DNA of 6,140 nt from Bacillota bacterium (GTDB lineage: Bacteria > Bacillota_E > Sulfobacillia > Sulfobacillales > Sulfobacillaceae). Numbering within the stretch: the stretch's first letter is position 1; every line of letters begins with the position of its first letter. Positions 1 to 6,140 of this stretch are shown one piece after another. The notes beneath the pieces were generated by a model that was not told the DNA's origin, ran no database searches, and saw nothing but the letters and a program-made list of their open reading frames with translations. The translations under genes and the position numbers were made by a program. The DNA is taken from NCBI GenBank assembly GCA_021802375.1, contig JAKAAL010000286.1, forward strand, positions 1 to 6,140, read 5' to 3'.

Positions 1-262
1 CTTGGATAGCATTCCCCCGCGAGGGGAGAGTACCGTACAGACCAACGGTTGTTCAAGAGGCTCGATCAGGCCCAATGGAAGTCTAGTGGGTCCGTCACCA
101 GACTCACGAGGCCTTGCGGCTCGGCGTAGCGATCAAAGAATCCGGAACATTCGACGAGGGTTGACCGGGCGACTTGCCCACGCGAACCCATCGAGCTGGG
201 GCGGCAAGAGCGTTTATGATGAGTCGAATCGCCGTACACTACGGTCGATCTTAGGACTTTAA
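1..262. other. Upstream stretch with no confidently identified gene
   Basis: I recognise no gene here. On the + strand the frame beginning at position 2 stays open for 86 codons and ends with TAA at 260-262, overlapping the Shine-Dalgarno site of the next gene. That arrangement would suit the 3' end of a translationally coupled upstream gene. However, the predicted peptide is rich in Arg, Ser, Gly and Asn, has almost no hydrophobic core and matches no family I know. A second + frame (from position 3) ends at TAG 84-86 and could equally be the tail of a gene entering from the left. A minus-strand frame is also open for about 65 codons. With three competing frames, none is safe to call. A small CCCC-GCGA-GGGG hairpin lies at 15-26. 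I see no tRNA, rRNA or recognisable riboswitch. Confidence 0.3.
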
Positions 263-267
263 GGAGG
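261..267 (+). promoter_or_regulatory. Shine-Dalgarno site of the DUF4012 gene
   Basis: AAGGAGG lies 4 nt before the ATG at 272. It is a full match to the anti-Shine-Dalgarno complement, with slightly short spacing. It fixes the start of the DUF4012 gene, since the next in-frame ATG (codon 15) has no comparable site and would cut off the basic N-terminus before the membrane helix. The TAA of the open frame upstream overlaps this site. Confidence 0.8.
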
Positions 268-271
268 CACT

Positions 272-2137
272 ATGGGCCAAAAAAGCCCTCCGCGCCGTCG
301 GCAACGTCGAAAAATGCGGTGGAAGCGTCTTTTCGTACCCCTACTTGTGGTATTTGTTATCGTGCCCGTGGCAGGCTTGGGTTGGGGCGCCTTTAGACTG
401 AGCACGGAAGTCCACGCGGCTAAAGATAGTTATCACGCGCGTAATTACTCGGGACTGGGTGCCTCTCTTAAGGGAATTAGCACCACGTTGGGGGTTATGG
501 GCGATGAGGCCCACCTCTTGGGTTGGATGGACCTGCTTCCTCTGGTGCGCGGCTACTACTTAAATGGCATGGACCTCCTTACTGCTGGCCAAAAAGATGT
601 GGCTGTGGTCGCCCAGGTCGTTCCGCCCGTACTCAGCGCCCGCGCTACCCAAGGCACATCGGCCAAATCGGCAGCCGTGAAAGCCGCCATATCCCAGGCA
701 GGTCTAATGATGAGCCGCCTGGCTCCCAACGTCCTCGCGGCCAATCGCAGCATCCAGAACATGAACGACGAGCGCATGCCGGGCTTTTTGGAAAAAAAGG
801 GACTGCAAGTCCATGGATTACAGTCGTTGAGCAGCACCTTGGTCAAGCTGCTTCCCGCAATGACGGGACCTCGTCCCATTTTAGCGAGTCTTCTGGGTAT
901 GCCCAGTCCCGTCCGGTATATGTTAATCTTCCAGAACAGCGGGGAACTTCGCGCTACCGGGGGATTCATGACCGCTTACGCCGATGTGCCCTTTAAAAAT
1001 GGCAAACTCGGCAAGATAAAATCGCAAAACCTCCAAATGCTCGATCAACAGGTTACTTATCGGCCCTCGCCACCCTTGATCATCTCCTATCTACCGGTCA
1101 GCTATTGGCATCTTCGCGATGCCAATACGGCAATTGCCAATCTTGGCGCCGCCGTCCCGGATGTTCCAGAAGCAGCCTCGAACATCTACCAGTTCTATGA
1201 TTCCATCCCAGGGGCGGTGCCGGTCAACGGTCTAGTGTTTATGGATACTTGGCTGGTAGACGACCTCATCGGGGATGTCGGCGGCCTCAACGTCCCCACC
1301 CTGCGTGGCAAAACCGTCCACCTCACCGCCCAAAATGCCAACAAGGAGATGGAAATGATGGCGGAAGGTCAAGCCCTGCCGGCCAATCTTCGCAAACTCT
1401 TCATTGGCACGATGATGCGTCAATTGATGCACGATGTGTTTCATTCCCACCTGTCTGAATTGCTCAAGGTGGCTGCCACCTTCAGTGAGGCGCTAAGCCA
1501 TGAGCATATCATGCTCTATCTTAACCAGCCCAAGGCAGAGCACTTCGTTACTACGGCTGGTTGGGCTGGCGCCATTCCCAAGACCGTACCCGGGGATTTC
1601 ACTGAAGTCATTGACGAAAACCTCTTGGGCCACAAAGACAACTATTGGATGCACGAGTCTTACCAGGTGAACATCAGCACCAACCCATCGGGAGCCCACC
1701 TGGAAACGGTGACCATCCATTGGAAGCTTCCAGCCCTCTCCGTACCCAAGCCCCCGTACTTGGTCGTGCCCTATCATTCATGGGTCACCGTGGTAGCACC
1801 CGTCGGCTCTAGCTTGGTCTCCATGACGGCCACAACCTCGGGCGGCAACGGCGCCCCCGGTGGCATCGACAGCTACATCCAGGCGACGACCGATCCCACC
1901 ATAAACAAGGAGGAGTTTGGCGCCCACCTGAATCTTCCCGTGCGCACAGCGGCCTCGCAACCCCCGGCGGTGGGCACGGTGATAACCAAGTTTTGGCTGC
2001 CTAAAGGGGTTCCCATTCACCGTATCTTGCTGCAAAAGCAGCCAGGGCTCAGAGCCGAGGCGGTCAGCGTGACGGTGAACGGCCAAACCCAGCACATCAC
2101 CTTAAACCGTGATTCCTGGGTCAAGTTCCCGGGATGA
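272..2137 (+). CDS. DUF4012 domain-containing membrane-anchored protein
   Basis: The protein has 621 residues. Residues 1-19 are strongly basic (Arg/Lys clusters at 8-19), followed by one hydrophobic helix at about 20-41. This suggests a single-pass protein with a cytoplasmic N-terminus and a large extracellular domain. The DUF4012 signature is clear: RYMLIFQNSGELRATGG starts at about residue 215 (family pattern: a Tyr/Leu strand, then N-x-x-E-L-R-x-T-GG-F). Further matches are a YWHLRDAN segment about 60 residues later, VNGLVFMDTWLVDDLI (the usual 'dGvia.D' strand) and an ENLLGHKDNYWM segment near residue 450, like the N-x-x-x-x-K-x-N-Y/F block of the family. The C-terminal third is rich in beta-strand-like segments. 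The molecular function of DUF4012 is not established. Members often sit near cell-surface polysaccharide genes, but no such neighbour is visible here. The start rests on a strong Shine-Dalgarno site. The family call is secure and the role is unknown. Confidence 0.88.
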   Translation: MGQKSPPRRRQRRKMRWKRLFVPLLVVFVIVPVAGLGWGAFRLSTEVHAAKDSYHARNYSGLGASLKGISTTLGVMGDEAHLLGWMDLLPLVRGYYLNGMDLLTAGQKDVAVVAQVVPPVLSARATQGTSAKSAAVKAAISQAGLMMSRLAPNVLAANRSIQNMNDERMPGFLEKKGLQVHGLQSLSSTLVKLLPAMTGPRPILASLLGMPSPVRYMLIFQNSGELRATGGFMTAYADVPFKNGKLGKIKSQNLQMLDQQVTYRPSPPLIISYLPVSYWHLRDANTAIANLGAAVPDVPEAASNIYQFYDSIPGAVPVNGLVFMDTWLVDDLIGDVGGLNVPTLRGKTVHLTAQNANKEMEMMAEGQALPANLRKLFIGTMMRQLMHDVFHSHLSELLKVAATFSEALSHEHIMLYLNQPKAEHFVTTAGWAGAIPKTVPGDFTEVIDENLLGHKDNYWMHESYQVNISTNPSGAHLETVTIHWKLPALSVPKPPYLVVPYHSWVTVVAPVGSSLVSMTATTSGGNGAPGGIDSYIQATTDPTINKEEFGAHLNLPVRTAASQPPAVGTVITKFWLPKGVPIHRILLQKQPGLRAEAVSVTVNGQTQHITLNRDSWVKFPG

Positions 2138-2264
2138 GCGGCCGGTCCATTCGGGCGCCCTTCTCTTTGGGTCCCATCACGAAAACGCCTGCACATAGGG
2201 CTTAGGGATCTCCCAAAAGTGAAGCGGGTTGGTTCGCCTGGCCTGAGAACGGAGGGAAACGCAC

Positions 2265-2298
2265 ATATCGTGCTTAGCCCCAGGGCTAAGCACGATAT
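2265..2298 (+). terminator. Perfect 16-bp inverted repeat; terminator-like hairpin or operator
   Basis: The left arm at 2265-2280 and the right arm at 2283-2298 are exact reverse complements (ATATCGTGCTTAGCCC and its complement), separated by the dinucleotide CA. The RNA would form a long stable hairpin about 130 nt after the DUF4012 stop codon, so transcription termination is the simplest reading. It is not a classical intrinsic terminator: the following bases are CTTTCGTCGTCTTC, pyrimidine-rich but without a true U run. The near-perfect dyad sits just before a possible -10 box at 2319, so a DNA operator for a dimeric regulator of the S9 gene is an alternative. The inverted repeat is directly visible, while its role is inferred. 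Confidence 0.6.
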
Positions 2299-2318
2299 CT
2301 TTCGTCGTCTTCTGAATC

Positions 2319-2324
2319 TATTAT
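2319..2324 (+). promoter_or_regulatory. Possible -10 box upstream of the S9 peptidase gene
   Basis: TATTAT matches the sigma-A -10 consensus at five of six positions and lies in a small AT-rich patch about 85 nt before the start codon. No good -35 element exists at 16-18 nt spacing; that position falls on the end of the palindrome's right arm. If this is the promoter, it is either weak or activator-dependent, or the palindrome overlaps its regulatory region. This is tentative. Confidence 0.28.
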
Positions 2325-2376
2325 ACCAGATCTGCCCGAGCCCTTTAAGACTGGTAAATGGCTGGCCATGCGATAT

Positions 2377-2400
2377 CCTAAAGGAGCACCCCTAAAGGAG
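2377..2400 (+). promoter_or_regulatory. Duplicated Shine-Dalgarno block before the S9 gene
   Basis: The decamer CCTAAAGGAG occurs twice in tandem, at 2377-2386 and 2391-2400, separated by CACC. The downstream copy ends one base before the ATG at 2402 but 7 nt before the ATG at 2408, which is the normal spacing. This favours 2408 as the start codon. The upstream copy is 15 nt from the first ATG and 21 nt from the second, too far for ordinary initiation, so it may be a duplication remnant or a standby site. Confidence 0.65.
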
Positions 2401-2407
2401 AATGGCT

Positions 2408-4226
2408 ATGGCTGGTATCGAACACATGCAATTTCTTGATGAACGTCGCCTGTTGCTGCAAGACCAGGCGGCGTGGAAGATTGTCACCTGGCCCGGATCC
2501 GTTCCCATCGAAGAAGGACAGGGGAGAGCCATCGTCGCCGCCGGAAAGATCATTACCAGCGTTGATAGGAAAGACTTCAAGCTCGATGGGCTACCGTTGC
2601 CGATGGAACTGCCCATCCGCAGCTATCATTACGTCCCAGGGCACGATATCCTCGTTGTCACTGGCAAGTCGGCGCTTAATCCAGGCTATACGCCCGGCCC
2701 GAGTCTCCTGCCCTTGCCCCCCCAAGGGGCCGACCGCTCAAGTTTTTCAAAGCTACCCAGAGGAGGGCCCATCGCTCTGGAGTATCTCTAGTGAGGAAGA
2801 GTCTCCCCACTGTCTTTTTCGTGCCAATGGGATCGAGGAGATTCGCCGACCACAGTACTTGGGCCCCAACGCCATTGTCTTCGAGCACTTCCACTTTCCC
2901 GTTTACGGCCAAGCTTCCTGGTTACGTCTGAGAACCATCGATCGTGCCACGCTTCAGAGCGAAGATCTGCTTCCCCATCTTGCCGGAATCACGACCCATT
3001 TAGTGCTGTCTCCCGACCCTCGTAGACCGTACGCTGCCTTTTTGCATAGTGCCCTTGAACCAGGCACGTATCCCTATTGGTATCGATTGGCCGTCCGACT
3101 TGGCGACGGCGCGGTCGTCCACCCTTTACCGCCCTCTGTCCGTCTGACCGGAGACGCCCCGGCCTGGTCTCTCGACGGCCGCTGGCTAGCGATGACCGCG
3201 TTTAGCGGAATTCATGTGGGTGTCATTCGACTCGCGGTGCCCGAGAACCCCACCTTGCCCTGGGATTGGGACTTTTTGAGCCAGATCCCGGGAACTTGCC
3301 GACTTCCCAGCGTGCATCCCGACGGCACGGTGGTCACGCTTTGGCAAACACCCGACCGTCCTCCGACTTTGTTACCGTTGTCCCTGCCGGTCCCGTCCAC
3401 CGTGCCCCTATCCATTCCTAAATCGCAAGGATCCCTCGCCTATAGGCCTATCAAATGGACCCACGGAGGCCACACGCTGGAAGGTATCTATGTGCGTCCG
3501 GCGGGCGTGAAGACCTTGCCCCTCATCGTCGATGTGCATGGAGGGCCGATCAACTCTCTGCGCTATGAACGTCAACCCCGATTGGAACAATGGTGCAGGC
3601 GAGGATTCGCCGCCTTCGCTCCCGATTACCGCGGTAGTGGCATCTTAGGGCAACAAGAGATGTTAAGGACGTTTATGGGCGACCCAGAGGCTACCAGAGA
3701 CGAATGTGAAGATATTCTAAGCGGAGTCGATTGGCTCGTGGCTAATGGGCTGGCTCAAGAAGACCAACTGCTGCTGTTTGGCCATAGTGCTGGCGCGACC
3801 CTCATCAACCAACTGATTACCCACACCACCCGATTTAACGCCGGGGCCTCCTGGGAAGGGCACTATGACGCCAGCTTAGGCTATTATCTAGCGTGGGGAG
3901 GGGGAGGTCTGGCCTTTGTTCGCCCCCACTATGGTGCAACTCCCACGGAAAATCCTGACCTCTATCGACGCCAATCACCCTTAGCCCGGATCGATCAGAT
4001 CGCCACGCCGATGTTGCTGCTCCATGGTGACCATCAAACCGCTGACCCTATCCAATGGCATACCCTGCTGCGTGAAGCCGGCGTCGCCACCGAACTCGTC
4101 TTTTATCGTAATGAGGGCCACACGATGAAACAACCGGAAAATTACCAGGACATCCTCGATCGAACCGTGCAATGGTTTTCACGATGGCTGTCCTACCATC
4201 CCACGAATGACAACGAGCCAAACTAG
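2408..4226 (+). CDS. S9 family (prolyl oligopeptidase-like) serine peptidase, frameshifted
   Basis: Joining two frames gives about 605 residues: the first frame runs from 2408 to the C7 run at 2717-2723 and the next frame runs on to TAG at 4224-4226. The N-terminal part (to about residue 340) resembles a degenerate beta-propeller, with blade-like segments such as APAWSLDGRWLAM. The C-terminal alpha/beta-hydrolase domain begins near residue 345. It shows DVHGGP (from 375, oxyanion region), PDYRGSG (from 405), the nucleophile elbow GHSAG with Ser460, and NEGH with the catalytic His571. No signal peptide is seen, so it is probably cytoplasmic and acts on peptides or esters; the substrate is unknown. 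The canonical acid position in HG-x-x-D is Gln543 here, with Asp541 and Asp546 nearby. Read without the shift, the first frame stops at 2789-2791 after 127 residues, which would leave no catalytic domain. The break may be a sequencing error, a real mutation making a pseudogene, or slippage. Numbering assumes one base is skipped. The family call is secure. Confidence 0.82.
2717..2723 (+). other. C7 run at the probable frameshift point of the S9 gene
   Basis: Seven C lie between TTG and AAGG. Codons upstream read sensibly in the frame of 2408, and codons downstream read sensibly in the next frame; one C fewer would join them (…LLPLPP then KGPTAQVF…). The two frames overlap in open sequence from about 2436 to 2791, so the exact crossover cannot be fixed. 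The T5 run at 2743-2747 is the second candidate. Protein plausibility alone does not separate them, but the longer homopolymer is more likely. Confidence 0.6.
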
Positions 4227-4444
4227 GGACCAAACTCAGTCAGCCGATGGGATGGATCAAACGCTTCCCACCGGCCGTTGCGGATCCGCAGGAAAAGAAG
4301 GGCGCGTTGTCTCGCCGTACGCTTAGCTCTTGGTTCCACCCTAAAGACTTGGCTCCGCAACCCCTGCTGACGAGCGAGCCATCCGGTAGTACACCAGGAC
4401 TCCATCTCGCCCAAAGAGAGGGCATTGCACGTCTTCGCCGGCAT
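4223..4444 (-). CDS. Weak candidate small hypothetical protein, convergent to the S9 gene
   Basis: This is a 73-codon minus-strand frame (alternative start ATG at 4403-4405, giving 60 codons). Its TAG stop overlaps the TAG of the S9 gene tail-to-tail. The product is basic, with three Trp, an Arg/Lys-rich middle and an RIRNGRWEAFDP segment near the C-terminus. I recognise no family; a small DNA-binding protein or a transposase-end remnant would be guesses. Against it, there is no Shine-Dalgarno site before either ATG, and the + strand opposite also carries an open frame of similar length (4247-4468), as expected by chance in GC-rich DNA. The compact tail-to-tail fit is the only positional argument in favour. 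Confidence 0.22.
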   Translation of the reverse strand: MPAKTCNALSLGEMESWCTTGWLARQQGLRSQVFRVEPRAKRTARQRALLFLRIRNGRWEAFDPSHRLTEFGP

Positions 4445-4514
4445 GGATGCCAGCAGCGGCCGAACTGAAGCGCTTAAGACCCGTTTCGGGGAGGGCGGGG
4501 ATTCATCATCCCAC

Positions 4515-4544
4515 TAGACAAATATATTTCCTATAGCCTATATA
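4515..4544 (+). promoter_or_regulatory. Putative sigma-A-type promoter of the symporter gene
   Basis: TAGACA (4515-4520, five of six to TTGACA) is followed after 18 nt by TATATA (4539-4544, four of six to TATAAT). The pair lies in the most AT-rich stretch of the window. Transcription would begin near 4551 and leave a leader of about 60 nt before the ATG at 4611. The spacing and location are good, but AT-rich DNA produces such matches easily. Confidence 0.42.
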
Positions 4545-4595
4545 CAACCTAATGATTTTATGGTTTAATTTTACTTACCAAAACGTTACTCGAAA

Positions 4596-4602
4596 GGTGG
4601 AG
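4596..4602 (+). promoter_or_regulatory. Shine-Dalgarno site of the symporter gene
   Basis: GGTGGAG ends 8 nt before the ATG at 4611; its GGAG core is at proper distance. It is the only purine-rich site near that ATG and supports the chosen start, which also gives the expected short N-terminus before the first membrane helix. Confidence 0.6.
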
Positions 4603-4610
4603 TTCTTGCG

Positions 4611-6140
4611 ATGGGGGCTACCCGTGAATTAATTCTTCTATTGCTTGCAATTTACACCGCAGCACTCATGTTTCTATCCTATCGCACTCGACAAAAGCAT
4701 GGCACCGGTGGATTCTTCGACGGACAGCGGTCCTTTTCAGCGCCTACCATCTTCATTTTAGTCACCGCGCTTTGGACCTCCTCTTCGATTGCCGTCGAGC
4801 TCGACACGGGGTTTGCTAGCGGGTGGGCGGCGATATGGCTTGGCGTAGCTACCGCCCTATTGTCGGTATTGGTGGCCTTTTTGGCTCCACTTTTCCAGCG
4901 CCTCGGATATACGTCTAATAGCGCCCTGCTGGGAGACGTGTTTGGAAGGGGGGTTCGACGCTTTTCCGGGCTGGTGATCGGCATTACGTTTCCCATTTTC
5001 GCCATGTCCAACGTGCTCTTTGCAGGATATTTTTTACATGCGCTGCTGGGTTGGCCCTTATGGGGTACCTTAGCCGTGACCACGGCAGTCCTCATCCTGG
5101 TGGTGCAATTCGCCGGTTTGAGATCGCTCGCTGCCGTTCAAGGATTGAACTTGGCGATGATGCTGGCTGGCCTTTTGGTCTTGGCGAGCGTCATGCACCA
5201 CGTCGCGCTGCCATCCGCATCCACCCCCCCGCCTATCCCCGTCCCCCCCGCCCTGGTCCTAGTCTGGCTTAGCATGAATCTTCTAAACGTGCTGTCCGCC
5301 CAGGTAGAGTTCCAGGCCGTCGTAGCTGCACGGAACATCAAGGCGGCCCGGACCGCAGTCTGGCTTTCGGCGGGCGTCTTGGGAGCCGTGGCCATTCTGG
5401 CCACCTGGATCGGGGATACGGCGCGGTCCGCTTTAGGGGTGACCGGCGGCGACGGCCTGGCTGCCGTATCCCAACTGGTCGTTCATCACGGTAGCCCCAT
5501 AGCTGTGGTCGTGATCGCGCTCGGGGTGTGGGCACTGGCCTTGACCTGGTCCACCCCGCTATTGTTTTCCGGGGCAGTCAGCCTCGGCCGCGACGTGATC
5601 GGTCAGCATTTACGATGGACCAAGTTCGCCCTGGCCATCGAAGGCGCATTGATGGTGGGATTTGCCTTATGGCGTCCGGGCGAGCTAGCCTGGTGGAGCG
5701 TGTTTGGGCTAACCCTTCGAAATGCCGGCGTAGTCGGGCCGACCATCGCAGCGTTAATTTGGCGCAACCGCATTTCACCCAAATGGGTCTTGGCGGCCAT
5801 GGCTGGAGGCATTTTTAGCGGTCTCGGACTCAATGCCATCACAGGATTCTCCGCCGTACACTTCGTATGGAACATCAATCCCATGTGGATCAGTCAGACC
5901 GTGGCGCTTTGGATTCTTGCTGCTGGGCGATGGCATGCCATGCAAGAAAGAACTCATGCCGTGCTCTGGGCGGTGGCTTCGGGGGCGAGCCTGGCCTTCA
6001 TCGCCACGGGACCTTGGATTCCCGATGCCGTCCGAGGGGTGGCTCTTCTGATTGTAGCCTCGGCTTGGTTGGCCTTCACCGCGGCCATTGATCGGCGTCG
6101 AGCGCACCAGCCCTATTCCACCCAGGACCGGAGGGCGACC
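4611..6140 (+). CDS. Sodium:solute symporter (SSS/SSF family) transporter, 3' end outside window
   Basis: The frame from ATG 4611 is open for 510 codons to the window edge with no stop. The product is very hydrophobic, with helix-forming segments from residue 7 to about 490, as expected for the roughly 13-helix LeuT-fold SSS family that couples solute uptake to Na+ (sometimes H+). The first helix (about 7-24) is followed by a basic loop and then GGFFDGQRSFSAP, matching the family's 'yFlggRs...' loop. Next come VTALWTSSSIAVELDTGFASGW (residues 51-72), matching the conserved second helix. WST (Ser314, Thr315), followed by a run of small residues and GRDVIG, resembles the PutP helix in which adjacent Ser and Thr bind sodium. 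A proline-rich loop lies at about 204-218. The hydrophilic tail DRRRAHQPYSTQDRRAT suggests the true end is close. The substrate cannot be told from sequence. It is preceded by its own promoter-like element and is probably transcribed separately. Confidence 0.85.
   Translation, partial: MGATRELILLLLAIYTAALMFLSYRTRQKHGTGGFFDGQRSFSAPTIFILVTALWTSSSIAVELDTGFASGWAAIWLGVATALLSVLVAFLAPLFQRLGYTSNSALLGDVFGRGVRRFSGLVIGITFPIFAMSNVLFAGYFLHALLGWPLWGTLAVTTAVLILVVQFAGLRSLAAVQGLNLAMMLAGLLVLASVMHHVALPSASTPPPIPVPPALVLVWLSMNLLNVLSAQVEFQAVVAARNIKAARTAVWLSAGVLGAVAILATWIGDTARSALGVTGGDGLAAVSQLVVHHGSPIAVVVIALGVWALALTWSTPLLFSGAVSLGRDVIGQHLRWTKFALAIEGALMVGFALWRPGELAWWSVFGLTLRNAGVVGPTIAALIWRNRISPKWVLAAMAGGIFSGLGLNAITGFSAVHFVWNINPMWISQTVALWILAAGRWHAMQERTHAVLWAVASGASLAFIATGPWIPDAVRGVALLIVASAWLAFTAAIDRRRAHQPYSTQDRRAT

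Larger units (their letters stand above)
4227..4610. other. Intergenic region between the S9 and symporter genes
   Basis: No secure gene lies here. The left part (to about 4500) is GC-rich and holds the weak minus-strand frame, a 12-bp palindrome TGCGGATCCGCA at 4279-4290, an imperfect hairpin at 4437-4454 (GGCAT/ATGCC core) and a short CCCG-TTT-CGGG hairpin at 4480-4490. None is followed by a T run, so no convincing intrinsic terminator closes the S9 gene. The right part (about 4510-4590) is sharply AT-rich and carries the likely promoter of the symporter gene. Confidence 0.5.

Noticed and set aside
15..26. CCCC-GCGA-GGGG hairpin as a terminator or structured RNA
   Set aside because: The four-base stem is too short, no T run follows and no larger conserved RNA fold is recognisable.
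2436..2716. Upstream part of the long second frame as the true N-terminus of the S9 protein
   Set aside because: The peptide there is Cys/Arg/Ser/Pro-rich and unlike a propeller, its ATG lacks a Shine-Dalgarno site, and the other frame has both a good ribosome site and a sensible peptide.
4279..4290. Palindrome TGCGGATCCGCA as a terminator for the S9 gene
   Set aside because: It forms only a 5-bp stem with a 2-nt loop and is followed by purines, not a T run.
4332..4342. Minus-strand AGGGTGGAACC, resembling the conserved T-box antiterminator sequence
   Set aside because: The consensus continues with GCG, but here AAG follows. There is no terminator stem with a T run after it and no minus-strand amino acid gene downstream in the window.
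4247..4468. Plus-strand 73-codon frame in the S9-symporter gap
   Set aside because: It has no ribosome site, lies opposite another open frame of similar length, and its Pro/Arg/Ser-rich product looks like antisense translation of GC-rich DNA.
4556..4583. Imperfect inverted repeat TTTTatGGT ... ACCAAAA near the symporter promoter, as an operator
   Set aside because: The arms are short with a two-base bulge and AT-rich, so chance occurrence is likely.
5051..6107. Several open frames on both strands over the symporter region
   Set aside because: They overlap the strongly hydrophobic, family-matching frame from 4611 and have the Arg/Pro-rich composition typical of shadow frames.

Overview
The window carries three substantial genes, all on the + strand: a membrane-anchored DUF4012 protein (272-2137), an S9-type serine peptidase or hydrolase whose reading frame is broken once (2408-4226), and a sodium:solute symporter family transporter that runs off the right edge (4611-6140). 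The DNA is bacterial and GC-rich, with ATG starts, Shine-Dalgarno sites of the AAGGAGG type and short AT-rich promoter-like gaps. This fits a moderately GC-rich Gram-positive. DUF4012 proteins are typical of Bacillota, Actinomycetota and Chloroflexota, and the overall look recalls Sulfobacillus-like Bacillota. That placement is an inference from style and not from a marker gene.

Layout. Positions 1-262 hold no gene I can identify. One frame stays open to a stop that overlaps the ribosome binding site of the DUF4012 gene, so the end of an upstream gene is possible. A gap (2138-2407) follows the DUF4012 gene. It holds a perfect 16-bp inverted repeat with a 2-nt centre, a possible -10 box and a duplicated Shine-Dalgarno block. 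The S9 gene starts well in one frame and moves to the next frame near a run of seven C at 2717-2723. Its catalytic domain then reads intact to 4226. A second gap (4227-4610) contains a weak convergent minus-strand reading frame, an AT-rich island with a plausible sigma-A-type promoter, and the ribosome binding site of the transporter.

The genes do not form an obvious pathway. Gaps with their own signals separate them, so they are probably independent transcription units: one envelope-anchored protein of unknown role, one probably cytoplasmic peptidase or esterase (no signal peptide seen), and one solute importer. A link in which the peptidase releases small products and the symporter imports solutes is conceivable, but nothing in the sequence supports it.

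I found no CRISPR array, transposon ends, tRNA, rRNA or defence or biosynthetic system. The most notable points are the single frame break in the S9 gene, its unusual acid residue in the catalytic triad region, and the long palindrome upstream of it.
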